Assembly: GCA_028751875.1 (NCBI GenBank)
Contig: CM054154.1
Span: 56,908,572 to 56,972,571, forward strand
Source: Rapana venosa
Lineage: Eukaryota; Mollusca; Gastropoda; Neogastropoda; Muricidae
Direction: 5' to 3'
Length of the DNA stretch: 64,000 nt
The notes below the pieces were generated by a model. That model searched no databases and had not been told where the DNA came from. It saw nothing but the letters and a program-made list of their open reading frames with translations. Position numbers and translations under genes: made by a program. Positions 20,441 to 31,763 of this stretch are shown here, piece by piece (the stretch's first letter is position 1; each line of letters begins with the position of its first letter).

Positions 20441-21060
20441 TATGATGTTAGTGTTGGTGGATTATGGAAGCACAACAGCACCACCATGCTCCCTGTAGAT
20501 ATGTTAGTGTTGGTGGTTATGGAAGCACAACAGCACCAACATGCTCCCTGTAGATATGTTAGTGTTGGTGGATTATGGAAGCACAACAGCACCAACATGC
20601 TCCCTGTAGATATGTTAGTGTTGGTGGATTATGGAAGCACAACAGCACCAACATGCTCCCTGTAGATATGTTAGTGTTGGTGGATTATGGGAAGCACAAC
20701 GGCACCAACAGTGCTCCCTGTGATGATGTTAGTGTTGGTGGATTATGGAAGCACAACGGCACCACCATGCTCCCTGTAGATATGTTAGTGTTGGTGGATT
20801 ATGGAAGCACAACGGCACCACCATGCTCCCTGTAGATATGTTAGTGTTGGTGGATTATGGAAGCACAACGGCACCACCATGCTCCCTGTAGATATGTTAG
20901 TGTTGGTGGATTATGGAAGCACAACGGCACCACCATGCTCCCTGTAGATATGTTAGTGTTGGTGGGTTATGGAAGCACAACGGCACCAACATGCTCCCTG
21001 TAGATATGTTAGTGTTGGTGGATTATGGAAGCACAACGGCACCACCATGCTCCCTGTAGA
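20441..21060. repeat. 56-bp minisatellite, about 11 copies
   Basis: The unit is GATATGTTAGTGTTGGTGGA then TTATGGAAGCACAACGGCAC and CACCATGCTCCCTGTA. The left half of the array has AACAGCACCAAC, the right half AACGGCACCACC, so the variants are clustered. Confidence 0.96.
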
Positions 21061-21290
21061 TGCAGGCTACCTGCAGAGGGATGGGCTCCGCCAGTGCAGG
21101 TTCACCTTACCCAAGAGACTGGCCTGAACAACTCAGTGCCGTGCAGCCCATGCCCCGGTGACGTTCAGGAAAGAGAAGGAGAAAGAGGTAACTAGGTGCT
21201 GGTTGCACACACCTATTATCATTCAGCACAGGTAACTAGGTGCTGGTTGCATACACCTATTATCATTCAGCACAGTTTGGATCCCTGGTC
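21061..21290. repeat. Flank with a 44-bp tandem duplication
   Basis: GTAACTAGGTGCTGGTTGCA plus CACACCTATTATCATTCAGC occurs twice in tandem at 21188-21275. The left part resembles the end of dispersed repeat family 5. Confidence 0.7.
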
Positions 21291-21467
21291 TAGAGGTCAC
21301 GCGCCTGCCTAGGAAACGAAAAGTCCGGGTCGGAAGTGTGAGATGGTTCAATCCCCGTTTGGGCCCCAAAACTTGTCCCCCCATTCATTAGACCATGAGT
21401 GGTGGTGTGCCTGCTAGTCTTTCGGATGAGACGATAAACCGAGGTTTTGGCCTATATAAAATTATTT
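21290..21467 (+). repeat. SINE-2 copy, head half (interrupted by a LINE)
   Basis: Plus-strand tRNA-like head (GGTCTAGAGGTCACGCGCCT), GTCCGGGTCGG, TTTGGGCCCC and the TTTCGGATGAGACGATAAAC core, stopping at AAAATTATTT 21458-21467. The element continues at 26093 in the same orientation. Confidence 0.82.
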
Positions 21468-24400
21468 CACAGTTCACTGTTAAATGGCCCCGTAACCGCC
21501 AGGGTCGTGGGGCGCTGCTGGTGGACAAAGGGTGGCCAGCTGGCTCCATTTCCCCGTCGGGGCGAGTCCCTTTGGGTGACATTGAAGTCCTCCCTGCCCA
21601 ATCCGGTGGCCCCCCCCTTTCTCCTCGTCTGCCCCTCTTCTTTCCCCCCCTGGACTTTTCCCTTGCGGATGGTTTTTTGCAAGTCCTTCGGGGGGTTTTT
21701 AGTGCCATCCCATCTGAGTTTCCTTTTTTCGCCTGGTCATTTGGGTTTCATAGCCCTGACCTGTGGTGTCATTCTGGGATTCTTTTTGGGTGACTGGCCC
21801 TTTGTATGAGTCCCAAGGGTTTGAGGCATTCATTTTTATGTTGGATCCTCTTTGTAGGTCTGGTTCAGTGTCATGCCTCACATGCGTAAAGCATGTTGAG
21901 GTGATAGCGCGTTTGAAAATTTCCTTGGTTTCCCGTGGGATGTTTCTGTCTCTCCATATGGTTTCAGTCTTGCCATTGCTGCTGTGTTTGTGCCGCCTTG
22001 AGGTTTGGTCTTCGATCCCCTCCTTATGTGGCTCAAGGTACTTGAAATGGTAAAATGTTCCAGTTTTTTTCGGAGAGTGATTTGGTGGTGTTTGGGGGGG
22101 ATGTTTGTCATGAGTTTGGGTTTTTCTCGGCGTGTTTCCCCAGCCGTATGTGAGGATTTTCGTCCGTTGTTCACTGGGTTTGGCCCTTTCCCCCCCCTCT
22201 TCTTTCCTCCCCGCTGCAATGTCATCGGAAACCTGAGGTTTGGTGATTGTTCGCCCCAAATGCTGAATGTCCTGTGTGGTTTTCCCAAAAGGGGTCAGTC
22301 ATGATGCGTTCGAGGAAAATGTTAAATAGTGTCGGCGACAGCAGACCCCCTATGGACCCAATGAGGTACGGAACCATCCCTGCATGGTGGCCTTTGAGAG
22401 AGTTCCTTGATGGTTGGGGATCAGTTTCTGGCCCATGTTGAATTTTTTCATGGTGGCCACATGTCTTGTTAGTGCTGGCTGTTTTCTCAACAGAACCCTC
22501 GGGTTGATTATTTTCTGTGGTGTTTATTTGGGGGGAAAAACCGCCTGTCTTGGGCCCGGGCTTTCTCCCTGGGGGGTTTTCAGCTTTTCAGGTCACTTTC
22601 AGCTGATTTAATGGATGATTATGGCTGATTGTCCTGTAGTTTTGGATGCTGGAAAATTTCCTTTTTGGGGGAGGTGATGATGAGTGTTTGGGGCCCTGGT
22701 GGCCCACTCTCGGTTTCGCCAGACTTGTTGCGTTATTTGTAGGATGTCTGTCAGTTTCCCCCTTTTTTTGGATAGCTTGTGGGATTTGTCGTTTCCTGTG
22801 ATTTTCGTTTCTTCAGCGATTAATTGCTACTTCTATTCTCGCGTTGAATTGGGGAAATTGTCTTTATCGATGGGCTTGGCTTGCAAGTCGCGGGGGGCGC
22901 CCAGCGTTTTGATGTTGAGAGTTGGAAAAATTTCCGTCCCTTGCAACATTTCCTTCTTTTCTGTTAGGCAATTCCCTTCTTTTTCTGGATGTTATGATTT
23001 GCTGTTTCTGTTTGGGTGAGTCTTTCACAATTGGGTATGCTCTCCTGCTATTTTTCTTTGTCAGGCTCTTTCGATTTTGTAATTTTTTTCCCATCCATTC
23101 CCCCTTGGTCTTCCTCTGTCTCTCCCGATTTTTGTTTACTTTCTGTATCAAAATGCTCCCGTGTGTTTTTGTCTTTTCGGTCTCGTCTTTTGTCCACATA
23201 TTCAAAATTTCATCTGTGACCCATGGGGTTTGTTTTTCGGCGATGTTTGCCCAAAAAGTAGCTTGCTGTTCAGTCTCACTGTGTTAAAAATGGTGGTCTC
23301 GTTTTGGGATCTTCTTCAAGTGCCAGCGTGTGCGAATTTCCCTCCCATTGTTGTTGGAAAGGGCTCGGCGATGGTGGGGTCCTTCAGTTTGTAGGTTGAA
23401 TTGAGTTGGTGTTCTTTATCTTATTGGTCTTTTTTAACGGACTTAAGTTCAGGGCAGGGTATGATCGTGCCATGTTGCACCCGGGAATGTCCTCGTTTGG
23501 CTCTGTTGTGCCGATCGAAACCGGTTCTGCCCAGGATGTAGTCAAACTGGGTTTTGATGGATCCCCTTGGGGGCATGCCCTGCCAGCGCGGATGCCTTGT
23601 GTTCTCCCAAAGGGGATTGGCGAGCCCGTGTCGTTGTAGTGGCAAATTCCAGTAGTGGAGTCCTCGTATTGGTTTATTGATTACGGAGGGCGCGAATTTG
23701 CTCCAGTTTTCAGTGCGTCTCCCCCCACTTGGCGCCCCGTCTCCTGGTGTTCAAGTGTTTTTTTGTTCATTTTTCGTGATCCCCTGTAGGGTTGTAAATT
23801 TCCCCCGACTTCTCATCGTTTTGTTTGTTTTTTTTGTTTTGTTTAATGTTATTATACAGGGTGATTTAGCCCCCGCATTCTAAAAAGTACTATTATTCCC
23901 AACCGATCTTCTCTTCTTCCTCCTCTCTCTCTCTCTCTTCTCCTCTTCTCTCTCTCTTCTTCTTCTCCTCTCTCTTCTCTTCTCTCTCTTTTTTCCCCCC
24001 TACCGCCCCCCAATCCACCCAATAGGATATAAATATTAATATATATATATTATTTATATTTATGTCTAATTTAAATATAAAAATTATATTATATTTTTAA
24101 AATTTTTATAAAATTATTATATTATTAAAATTTATGTTATATATTATTTTTATATATATGTAATTACGTAAAGGTTTTACAGGGGAAGAATATATGATTT
24201 AGCAACTGACACTATGAATTGTGGAGTCTATAAAATTCTTGATAGTGGCATTTTTTATAATCTAAACCTTCCTTTTATAATTCAAAAGAATTTTGGGGAA
24301 ACAAAAACAAATGGTGGACGAAAGTGGGAAAAGAAAACAAAATGTTACATTTTTTTATATTTATATTCCATGCATTTAATTTCAGTTTTGTATTGAATTT

Positions 24401-26092
24401 CTAAATTTTGTGGGGCAAGGAAACTGTGAATTTTTTTTCTATAAATCTTTGAATGTATGCATTTTTATTAACTTGAATGAATTTTATAAGCGAAATGCAA
24501 AATTGAATAAAAAACTTTTGGGACTGATTTGGGCCTTGTTTTGCCAAAGAATCAACCCGTATTGATAATTTCCCCAAAGAGAGGGGGTCCCGCAAAAAAA
24601 ATTTTGTGATGCCCCTTTCTTGCAATAGAGTTAGGAAAATTTTTTCAAAAAATTCATTCCTTATTTTACATGCCATGATTTAAGCCCTTAACACTGCCCT
24701 TTTAGTCAACGCAAAACAGAAAATTTGGAAAAATTCAATAGCGTATCAGACAAAAAAATTTAAGCCATAAGTTGCAAATAATTCAGAAGTAAAAAAAAAA
24801 AAATGTTGTCCCAAATGAAAGATTTTTGAACTTTTAAGTCGGATACATATGCAGCCCCCACTTTTGCTGTTTCTAATACAGATCCGTCCAGTTTACACTT
24901 TTAAGTGATTGACTATTTTTTAAGTGACTTTTTTACTCAACGGTGAGAAGTTTTGATCTTCATTTTTCTTTATTTCCTTTGTAGTAAATTGTCAAATTTA
25001 GTGAATTTGTTCCCAGGAGGTAATTGGGACAATCGGTAAAATTGGAATTTTATAATTATGATGTCATTTTATTTTTAAATAATGTGTCTGTATAATTTTT
25101 AATTTGGGTTTGCAAAAATTTGGAATTTTGCGTGCCTTTTGGAAATCAGTGTCTTGATTAAATTATTTTCCTCTTTTACTGAATTTGGAAATGAGATTAT
25201 ACGACCACTATTTTGATACTGCCGTTTTCGTGATCAAAAGAATAGGTAAATGAGGCTTCTTTATAGGTTAGCTGTATTTGAGAGCCGGACACCAGAGTAT
25301 CTTTCTGCTTTATGTTAGACTTTGTAAATTTTTTAAGTAGTAATCTGCTGCAGAAATAAAATTCTTTGTCCGTATATTAATTTTTGAACGTACCAAAGGA
25401 CAGAGCCAGATGTTCAGAGTGGTAGTGTCTTGATCCATGCCTGAGACCTTATTTCTTAGGAAATTAAGCCTCATCATCGTGATCCGTTGTTGGTGGGTAG
25501 GCTTGAATCACTGTGATGTTGAATGGGGGCCTGAGGCGGATGGCCATAAGCCGGTGTTTATGGGTAGTATCCTATTTCCGAGTTCTTGATGTTTTTGTGA
25601 CAAGCTGCTACGCCATTGATATGCTTGTCCTGCTCCCCGCTATAGTAGAGCATTTTGACCCTCGTCAGTATGGTGTACACCGTGCTTTTCCATCTGCCCT
25701 CACAGAGACCTCCCAGATCCCAGGTGTACCTGTCCAGCTCGTATATCAGTTCTTGGAGTTTTCCTGTTTGGGCCAGACTTCTGACTTTCCCATGTTGCGA
25801 TGGTGATGTAATCCTTCCTCTGATTTAGTTGTAGGGGTTCCACAGTAGACACTTGGCCCCTCCGCCTGGTGGCAGACGGAAGGCGCGGTCCTTGTTGACC
25901 CGGGCGGCGACCGATCCGGTATATTCTTTATTTTCGTCCGTTCCATTTGGCGTGTCTTGGGCAAAAGTAGCCTGGCGGCGCCCATCTCTCTCCAGGCGTG
26001 ATTTTGGGTTGGGTTGACTCCCCACATGTCACAGGTGGTACCGGGTTACATGGTTACCGATAGCAGAGGACACCTCTGACCTGACCATAAAA
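21468..26092 (-). mobile_element. Decayed LINE (family D) inserted in SINE-2, minus strand
   Basis: Minus-strand fragments in the right order for a LINE ORF2. At 25800-25480 there is an endonuclease N-terminus (ATIATWE, TGKLQEL, ELDRY, CEVRW-like text across frames). At 22380-22280 there is a text resembling the post-RT box (PT.F..FLE.IM). At 22000-21880 there is LKTIWRDRNIP and RKFKRA-like text. The 3' end lies at 21468. Frameshifts are frequent and usually fall in homopolymers. The span 24010-25470 is an AT-rich stretch with no LINE similarity, probably a further insertion. The bracketing repeat AAAATTATTT at 21458-21467 and 26093-26102 is the probable target-site duplication. Confidence 0.68.
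24010..25470. other. AT-rich stretch, nothing recognised
   Basis: Strongly AT-rich with homopolymer runs and no open frame that resembles a known family. A CT-rich block (23905-24000) borders it. It interrupts LINE D. Confidence 0.45.
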
Positions 26093-26310
26093 AAAATTAT
26101 TTAGCGCACGTAAAAAACCCCACCCCAAAACAAAAAACCCAACACGGCAACAAGAGAGCTGTCCCTGGCAAAATGATGTAGAAAAAAAATCAAAATACAG
26201 TTGCAGACAGAAAAAAAAGGGTGGCGCTGCTCTTGTGATGATGCGCTCTCCCCAGGGAGACCTGCCGGAATTTCACAGAGTAATATGCCATGACTTAAAG
26301 TGGTATAAAA
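26093..26310 (+). repeat. SINE-2 copy, tail half
   Basis: Resumes with TTAGCGCACGTAAAAAACCC and continues through ACGGCAACAAGAGAGCTGTC, GGCGCTGCTCTTGTG and GAATTTCACAGAG to ACTTAAAGTGGTATAAA, the SINE-2 3' end. Confidence 0.85.
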
Positions 26311-26560
26311 AAATATATGCCCCCCCAAAAAACAACAACAACAACAACCCCAAAAACAAAAACAACAAACCCCCCCCCCCACCCCCCCCCCCCCACACAC
26401 AAAACAAAAACACAACAAACAAGCAGAACCACCAAACAACAAAAGTAAATTAAATAAAATGGATTGTAATGTCGGTTTTCTGCTTTACAGTCTTGATTGA
26501 AGTCTTCTTCATCCCCCCCCCCCCCCCCCCCCCCTCCTCTCCCGCCTACAGTTAACAATG
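26311..26560. repeat. A/C-rich low-complexity tract with poly-C
   Basis: AACAACAAC, poly-C (26370-26394) and a second poly-C run (26513-26534). Confidence 0.85.
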
Positions 26561-26927
26561 GTCCCCATGGATCATTAGCCTATTAGGCTATTATTATCCC
26601 AGCCGACATGCAAGTTCTTTCACTGAAGCCACCTCCTGTACCGCACGACTGCGGACTTGAAAAACTCGTTCGTAAAAGCAAGGGTCTGTTATAAAGACTC
26701 GGCTAGCTATGGGTGTTATATGAAGGATACCAGTATACCATACACACAATCAGCACACAAGAAATTAATTAAAATAGTCTGATTGCAAACTTTGATCGCC
26801 AACAATAATCAAACCCAAAAAAAAGTTGGAAGGGAAGTAACTCTAGCTTATTGCCTCGTTTTCACTTCCTGTGCAAACGAACGCAAATAGCAAAAAACTT
26901 TTTGATAAAAATCCTCTTTGAACAGAA
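26561..26927 (+). promoter_or_regulatory. Candidate 5' region of the zinc-finger gene
   Basis: Unique sequence immediately upstream of the proposed first coding exon. It has two ETS-like words, GGAAGT (26833-26838) and ACTTCCTG (26864-26871), a common arrangement in broadly expressed promoters, and no TATA box at a suitable distance. The transcription start is not determined. The call rests on the exon at 26928 being real. Confidence 0.3.
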
Positions 26928-26999
26928 ATGGAGAGCGAAAACCGCGAAGTTACTACCATAGATGTGACTACTCTCACTCCAGGAGCAGAAAACAACATG
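26928..26999 (+). CDS. Zinc-finger gene, candidate first coding exon
   Basis: ATG in a favourable context (GAACAGAAATGG: A at -3, G at +4) opens 24 codons beginning MESENREVTTIDVTTL. They end in phase 0 at a strong donor (ATG|GTAAGG). The next supported exon begins in phase 0 after CAACAG at 29618, so the two join cleanly. The peptide has no recognisable domain. The evidence is context, codon continuity and phase only; the exon could instead belong to a different transcript. Confidence 0.5.
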
Positions 27000-27814
27000 G
27001 TAAGGAGGTTGTAATTGCTTTCAAAAGATGGCGTTGATTATTCCGCTGCACTGTCGGGGCACCCCTCACTATCGTTGGCCAGAGAATTGCATTTCCGCAA
27101 GAGAGCGCCGTGTTGTGCTCTGAGAGCTAAAGATAGCAATGATGCATCTGCAACCTGAACTGCAGCTGATGCGATCGCAGCAATATGTTCTTTTCCCTAG
27201 TCTTGTGTTAAAAAGTGTAAGTGTCGCTTTTGTAGTTTATTACTTTAAAAAAAAAAAGGGTTGCAACTTGTATCGTTTTTATTGTATTATGATGATAATG
27301 ATGACAGTAGCCTAATAATGATAACAATAGTCAGTAGGTAATATCAATAACAATACTACTACTACTACTACTACTACTACTAAATAGTGATTTAATACTA
27401 CTTAATAGCACCAACAAGAACATATTAAGTTATTGTATTAATTTGTATTGCACACATAATAAAAGTCAGGGCAGATTAAAATTCATTTTGACATTCAGCT
27501 GATTCAGTTAGCAGTTCTGGACACTGTTACAGGGGATGCAGTGCCATTAGACTGTGCTTACTGCAGCACTTTTTTTCTTTTCTCAAATTTTTATAGGGGA
27601 ATCCATGCACACAATGACACAGATGTACCTGTAGAAACACATGATCGCACACACGTGTGTATATGCTGCTACACACACAAACACAGACACACATGTGCAC
27701 GCATGCACACACCACACATGCACACATGCTAGGTTTCACCATGCACGCAAACCCACATTTCACAGAGTAAAACACACACACACACTCACAGTGACACACA
27801 CACACTTCATAAAA
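27000..27814. other. Intron: (CTA)n and CA-rich microsatellites
   Basis: (CTA)9 at about 27354-27381 and CA-rich text at 27600-27805. No other feature recognised. Confidence 0.75.
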
Positions 27815-28170
27815 ATATAATAATAATGTATGGAATTTATTTAGCGCTGAATTTGAAAAGTAAAAATAAAGGGCGCTTTTAAATCTTCACAGCTGCAACC
27901 AGCCTAAATATCAAGATAAAAAAATATCAAATTTAATACACAAACACTTAGGGGGGGGGTGGAGGTGAAGGCGTTTGAGAAGTAGAAAGATAACGGGGGA
28001 GTTTCGAGTAATTTAAAAGTGGTTTTGGGGGCTAGTTTTTGAAAAAAATCAAATGAAGGTTTTTTGGCAAGTGGGAGGGGGTTTTCCATGTGGGGGGACG
28101 GAAAAAAAGGAAAGAGGCGGAAAACAGGGGTTTGTTTAATCTGGGGTCCGAAAGCCAAGGCTTAAGTGAA
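27815..28170 (-). mobile_element. CR1/L2-like LINE 3' end, minus strand, decayed
   Basis: Minus-strand text resembling NPLPLAKKPSFDFFQKLAPKT and LETPPLS, the same C-terminal block as at 400-490. It is followed by the 3' UTR word set (CAGCGCTAAATAAATTCCAT) at 27818-27850. Several homopolymer-length changes disrupt the frame. Confidence 0.65.
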
Positions 28171-28224
28171 AAAGGGGGGGGCGGAGGCATGCCACTGGGG
28201 GACAGGATACCTGGTAGTTACTAA

Positions 28225-28535
28225 GTTGCTTGCATGTTGCACTCTAAATTAATGGCGTGGGCTGAGACACTGTCAAAGGGGGGGTTTTCCCCCCGAGTTA
28301 AATCGTGCTTAATCACTCTCTTGAAAGTCCTTTGGTGAGGGTTAAATTTTAAAAGAGGTCCCCTGTGAAAAGCACACCAAACCGTTCCCCCTTAGAAAGG
28401 AGGTCATTTTTTGCTGGTGGGAAGGATGAAAGAATTTACAAAAATGCTTGCAAGGGGGGATTGATGTAAAAAAAAAACCCCACATGGTGGTTTTTCCATT
28501 ATCCTTGAATAAAAAATAAATAGAAGATTTAAAAC
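28225..28535 (+). repeat. SINE-1 copy, heavily altered
   Basis: Follows SINE-1 in order (AAAGTCCTTTGG, GGTGGGAAGGATGAAAGAAT, TTTACAAAAATGC, CATTATCCTTGAATAAAAAA) with many indels, mostly lengthened homopolymers. Confidence 0.7.
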
Positions 28536-28762
28536 AAAAATAAAATGCAAGCAATCATGCAATCACGGTTCAATACCAAAAACACGCATGCACACACAAC
28601 CACACAACCCCAAACCCCACAACACACACACACACACCCACAACACTGTTTTCTCTCCACCGTGCGCGTGGCAGCACCCCACACTTCTGCATGACACACG
28701 GCAAAACCCTGTACTTCACCACAACACAAACACCCCCCCTCTCTTTTAAAAAAAGTTTGTTT

Positions 28763-28810
<48 letters not shown>

Positions 28811-29369
28811 CTCCCAAACCCGGGGCCAAGGGGGCAACACCAAAATGTTTCCTCGGTCTCAGAAATGAGGGTACGCCAGCCCCGAGGGGTGGGGGGGGCG
28901 ACGGGCCAATACTGTGCGATCCTTCAAAAGTGGAGCGCCCGGTGCAGTTTTACCGCCGTTGCGTGGGGGGGGAGTCTGTAAGCCTGCCAACGTCGTTCAT
29001 CACCCCCGACCGGGCCGCAGCCCCCCACCCCCCCCACCTCCTCCTCCTCCTCCCCCAGTGGAGTGAGACGTCGGTCTGACCCCTTTGGGGAACGCACGAC
29101 TGGTGGGGGAAGACTTTTTAAGGTTTTTGGTTTTTTTTTAAAAAATAAAAATGCCGCCCCCCTCCTTTGGGATGCGGGGATTGTCAGTGTAAATTGATCC
29201 CCCCCTTCTGGGGAAATTCTGGCAACAAAATTTCCCTTTTTTTTCCCCCCCTCTCTCTGGTTTTTTGTTTCTTCCCTTTTCCCTCCCTGATCCACTCTCC
29301 TGCCTCCTTCTTTTGTTGTTGTTGTTGTTGTTGTTGTTGTTGAGATAGACTTAAATTGAAAGATAGCCA
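28536..29369. other. Intron: CA microsatellite, 46-bp poly-C, homopolymer-rich text
   Basis: CA-rich 28580-28640, poly-C 28763-28808 and (GTT)n at 29313-29341. The intervening text has many 5-9-base homopolymers and no coding signal. Confidence 0.75.
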
Positions 29370-29555
29370 ATTCTTTCCCACACCGAAGTTCAAATTCTTT
29401 CCCACACTAAAGTTCAAATTCTTTCCCAAACCAAAGTCAGATGTGCTGGGCCTGACTTGTCAGGCGCTGAACAGCAGTGCAACACATGTCCACTCATATG
29501 ACCGACAGACAACAGCTGCTGCCTGAGTGTTCAGCGAAGAAGAAGAAGAAGAATA
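29370..29555 (+). repeat. 25-bp triplication plus dispersed repeat family 3 copy
   Basis: Three tandem AATTCTTTCCCACAC-AAGTTC units at 29369-29440, then GTGCTGGGCCTGACTTGTCA, CAACAGCTGCTGCCTGAGTG and (GAA)n. Confidence 0.75.
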
Positions 29556-29617
29556 GTCAATTATCAGGAAAGGGCTCAGACTTGCACTAGTCCAGGTTTA
29601 TACGTACGTAACAACAG

Positions 29618-30076
29618 ATGATGATGAATTCCAGATCTGCTGCCAGCCCAGCAGGCCACGGTCTCGGCACCAGAGGGAGCCAAAACGAAGGAGAAGAAAA
29701 ACGCCCAGGTCAAGACGAATCGAAAGACAACAACAAAACCCTGCCCATCCTGCTGCCCGACTTCCTCAAAGTCAAGAAGGAGATAGAGCAGAAGAAAAGC
29801 ACCCAGTGCCAGGTGTGCCAGTCCCAGTTCCAGACGCCGGGCGCGCTGGTGAACCACATGAAGAAGCACACGGGGGGGGAGGTGCACCGCTGTCAGCAGT
29901 GTCCCTCCGTCTTCAACACGGAGCTGTCGCTGCGCCGCCACCTCAAGAAGCACACTCAGAACAAGCCCACAGAGTGCGCCGTGTGCAAAACCACCTTCCA
30001 GAGCCCCGACTCCTGCGCCGCCCACATGCGCACGCATGCCGGGAAGAAGGTGCACACGTGTGAACATTGCAGTAAG
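29618..30076 (+). CDS. Zinc-finger gene, exon with fingers 1-3 and start of finger 4
   Basis: The acceptor is TACGTAACAACAG (weak pyrimidine content) and the donor AGTAAG|GTGGGT. An Asp/Lys/Glu-rich N-terminal segment (DESKDNNKTLPILLPDFLK) precedes three C2H2 fingers: CQVCQSQF...HMKKH, CQQCPSVF...HLKKH and CAVCKTTF...HMRTH. It ends inside finger 4 at CEHCSK. If the exon at 26928 is not used, translation could begin at one of three consecutive ATGs at 29618-29626. The frame would read on into the intron; the donor is supported because the next exon begins VFAY and completes the finger. Confidence 0.88.
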
Positions 30077-30164
30077 GTGGGTGGGGGTGTGAACATTGCA
30101 CACACGCACACGCACGCACATGCACACACGCACATGCGCACACACACACACAGAGGATAGCCTA

Positions 30165-30490
30165 GAGGGGGGACGGGATAGCCTAGTGGTTAGAACATTG
30201 CACTCACAATCTGATGACCCGGGTTAGAATCCTGCTCAAGGGGATATTTTTCCCCTGGAGTTAACTTCAGTGCAGACTCCACTCCCCCCAAAAGTCCTTT
30301 GGATGAGACTATAAACCGAGGCCCCGTGTGCAAAATGCAACTTCCGCTTTTCGGAAGAGTAGGCCATTGTGTGCCTGTAGGAACAGATGACAAAATTTAC
30401 AAAACCGCATACACACGGGGACTGGATTTTTAAAAAAGCACAGGAGTGCTTATTCCATTTTCCTCAATATAGAAAAAAGAGAAAAAAACA
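30165..30490 (+). repeat. SINE-1 copy, full length, plus orientation
   Basis: The head GGGACGGGATAGCCTAGTGG (A box) and GGGTTAGAATCC (degenerate B box) match a tRNA-derived promoter. The body carries TGAGACTATAAACCGAGGCC and TAGGCCATTGTGTGCC, and the 3' end GCTTATTCCATTTTCCTC. Confidence 0.9.
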
Positions 30491-30864
30491 CACACACAGA
30501 TTACATCTTGCACACTCATTAACCCTTAGCCTGCCAAGTCAAGTCAGATAAGTCAAAAACACTTTAATCATCGCATGAAGGGCAATTACAATACTGGACT
30601 TTGGCTAATAGGAAAACCCTTTTGGCAGGGAGTTTTCCCGCCAAAATAGGTGAGTGTTGAAAACAAAAAATCTTGAGAAGTAAAAGTATTTATTTTCTAA
30701 AAGGAAAATAAAAGAACAATGTAGATAAAAAAAAATGTTTACTATGAAATTTATGTCCTCACAAAGTTAGGACACATGACTGACACTCTGGAAGGTGCTT
30801 ATGGCAGAGAGAGGGCCATGGTTTATCTGCTGTTCCAGAACAGCAAACATGGCAAGCTAAAGGC
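30491..30864. other. Intron, nothing recognised
   Basis: Complex sequence with no supported feature. Confidence 0.45.
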
Positions 30865-31010
30865 TTAAAGTATAAAACCCGTTCTGTACTTTGGATGAGT
30901 AGGCCTTTGTGTGCCAATGGGAACGGGTAACAAAATTGACAAAACCGCATGCACACGGGGACTGGACGTTAAAAAAAAGCGCATGAGTGCTTATTCCATT
31001 ATCCTGGAAA
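30865..31010 (+). repeat. SINE-1 copy, 5'-truncated
   Basis: The 3' half only: GAGTAGGCCTTTGTGTGCCA, AACAAAATTGACAAAACCGC, and GTGCTTATTCCATTATCCTG. Confidence 0.82.
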
Positions 31011-31440
31011 TGCATGTATGTATGTATATGTGTATGTTAGTCCGTCGTTTTCGACGATGACCTCCAAAACAGCAGAGGAGGCAGCTGCTGTTTCGGAAAC
31101 TGGCAGAAATGTGATTATAGTGGAGATGCCTTGCCCACAGTACATCCCCACTCTCTCGGCCAAGTGGGCATAAGGACAGTCAGCGTTGGAGATGCTCTCC
31201 AAAGGCCAACCAGCCCCCAGGGCTGCAGCACATAAGGACTGCGAGTCAAGCCTCCTAGTCAGAGAGTCATCATCGATCACTAAAGACTGAGCTGTAAAGT
31301 GGAATTCCATGAGTGGGAAAGAAAGCCACTGGTCATACTACAGCCTCTCACTTTGCTGCTGTTGCCCCCCAGCGTCACTGGTTTCATCAAGAACTGTGAT
31401 AAAGCCCAGGTGCTGAATACATTGATGTATGCCTAACTGC
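31011..31440. other. Intron, unclassified complex sequence
   Basis: Begins with a short TGTA microsatellite and GTTAGTCCGTCGTTTTCGAC; looks like a mobile-element fragment but is single copy here. No gene recognised. Confidence 0.4.
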
Positions 31441-31462
31441 ACAGACCTGGTGCCTTCTTCAG

Positions 31463-31763
31463 GTGTTTGCCTATCGTAAAGACTACAGCGTGCACCTGCG
31501 GACGCACACGGGGGAGCGGCCCTACACCTGCCAGGTGTGCCAGGCCGCCTTCTCGCAGAAAGGACACCTGTCCCGCCACATGCGCATGCACTCCGGGGAG
31601 CGGCCGCACGTGTGCGACGAGTGTGGCGCCACCTTCTCCATCCGCTACCGCCTGGTGGAGCACTGGCGCACCCACACCAAAGAGCGGCCCTACGTCTGCT
31701 CCGTCTGCACCGCCGCCTTCTCCCACCTCAACACTCTCAAGTTCCACAAGCGCCAGCACTCCG
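31463..31763 (+). CDS. Zinc-finger gene, exon with fingers 4-7
   Basis: The acceptor is CTTCTTCAG and the donor CCG|GTCAGTG. It completes finger 4 ([15 protein letters not shown]) and encodes CQVCQAAF...[13 protein letters not shown]...HWRTH and CSVCTAAF...HKRQH with linkers TGERPY, SGERPH and TKERPY. Phase 0 in, phase 1 out (the G of the Gly in SGE). Reading past the donor gives a stop two codons later, so skipping this donor would truncate the protein after finger 7. Confidence 0.95.

Noticed and set aside
30168..30245. tRNA gene on the + strand
   Set aside because: A and B boxes are present, but there is no paired acceptor stem and the sequence continues into a SINE-1 body.
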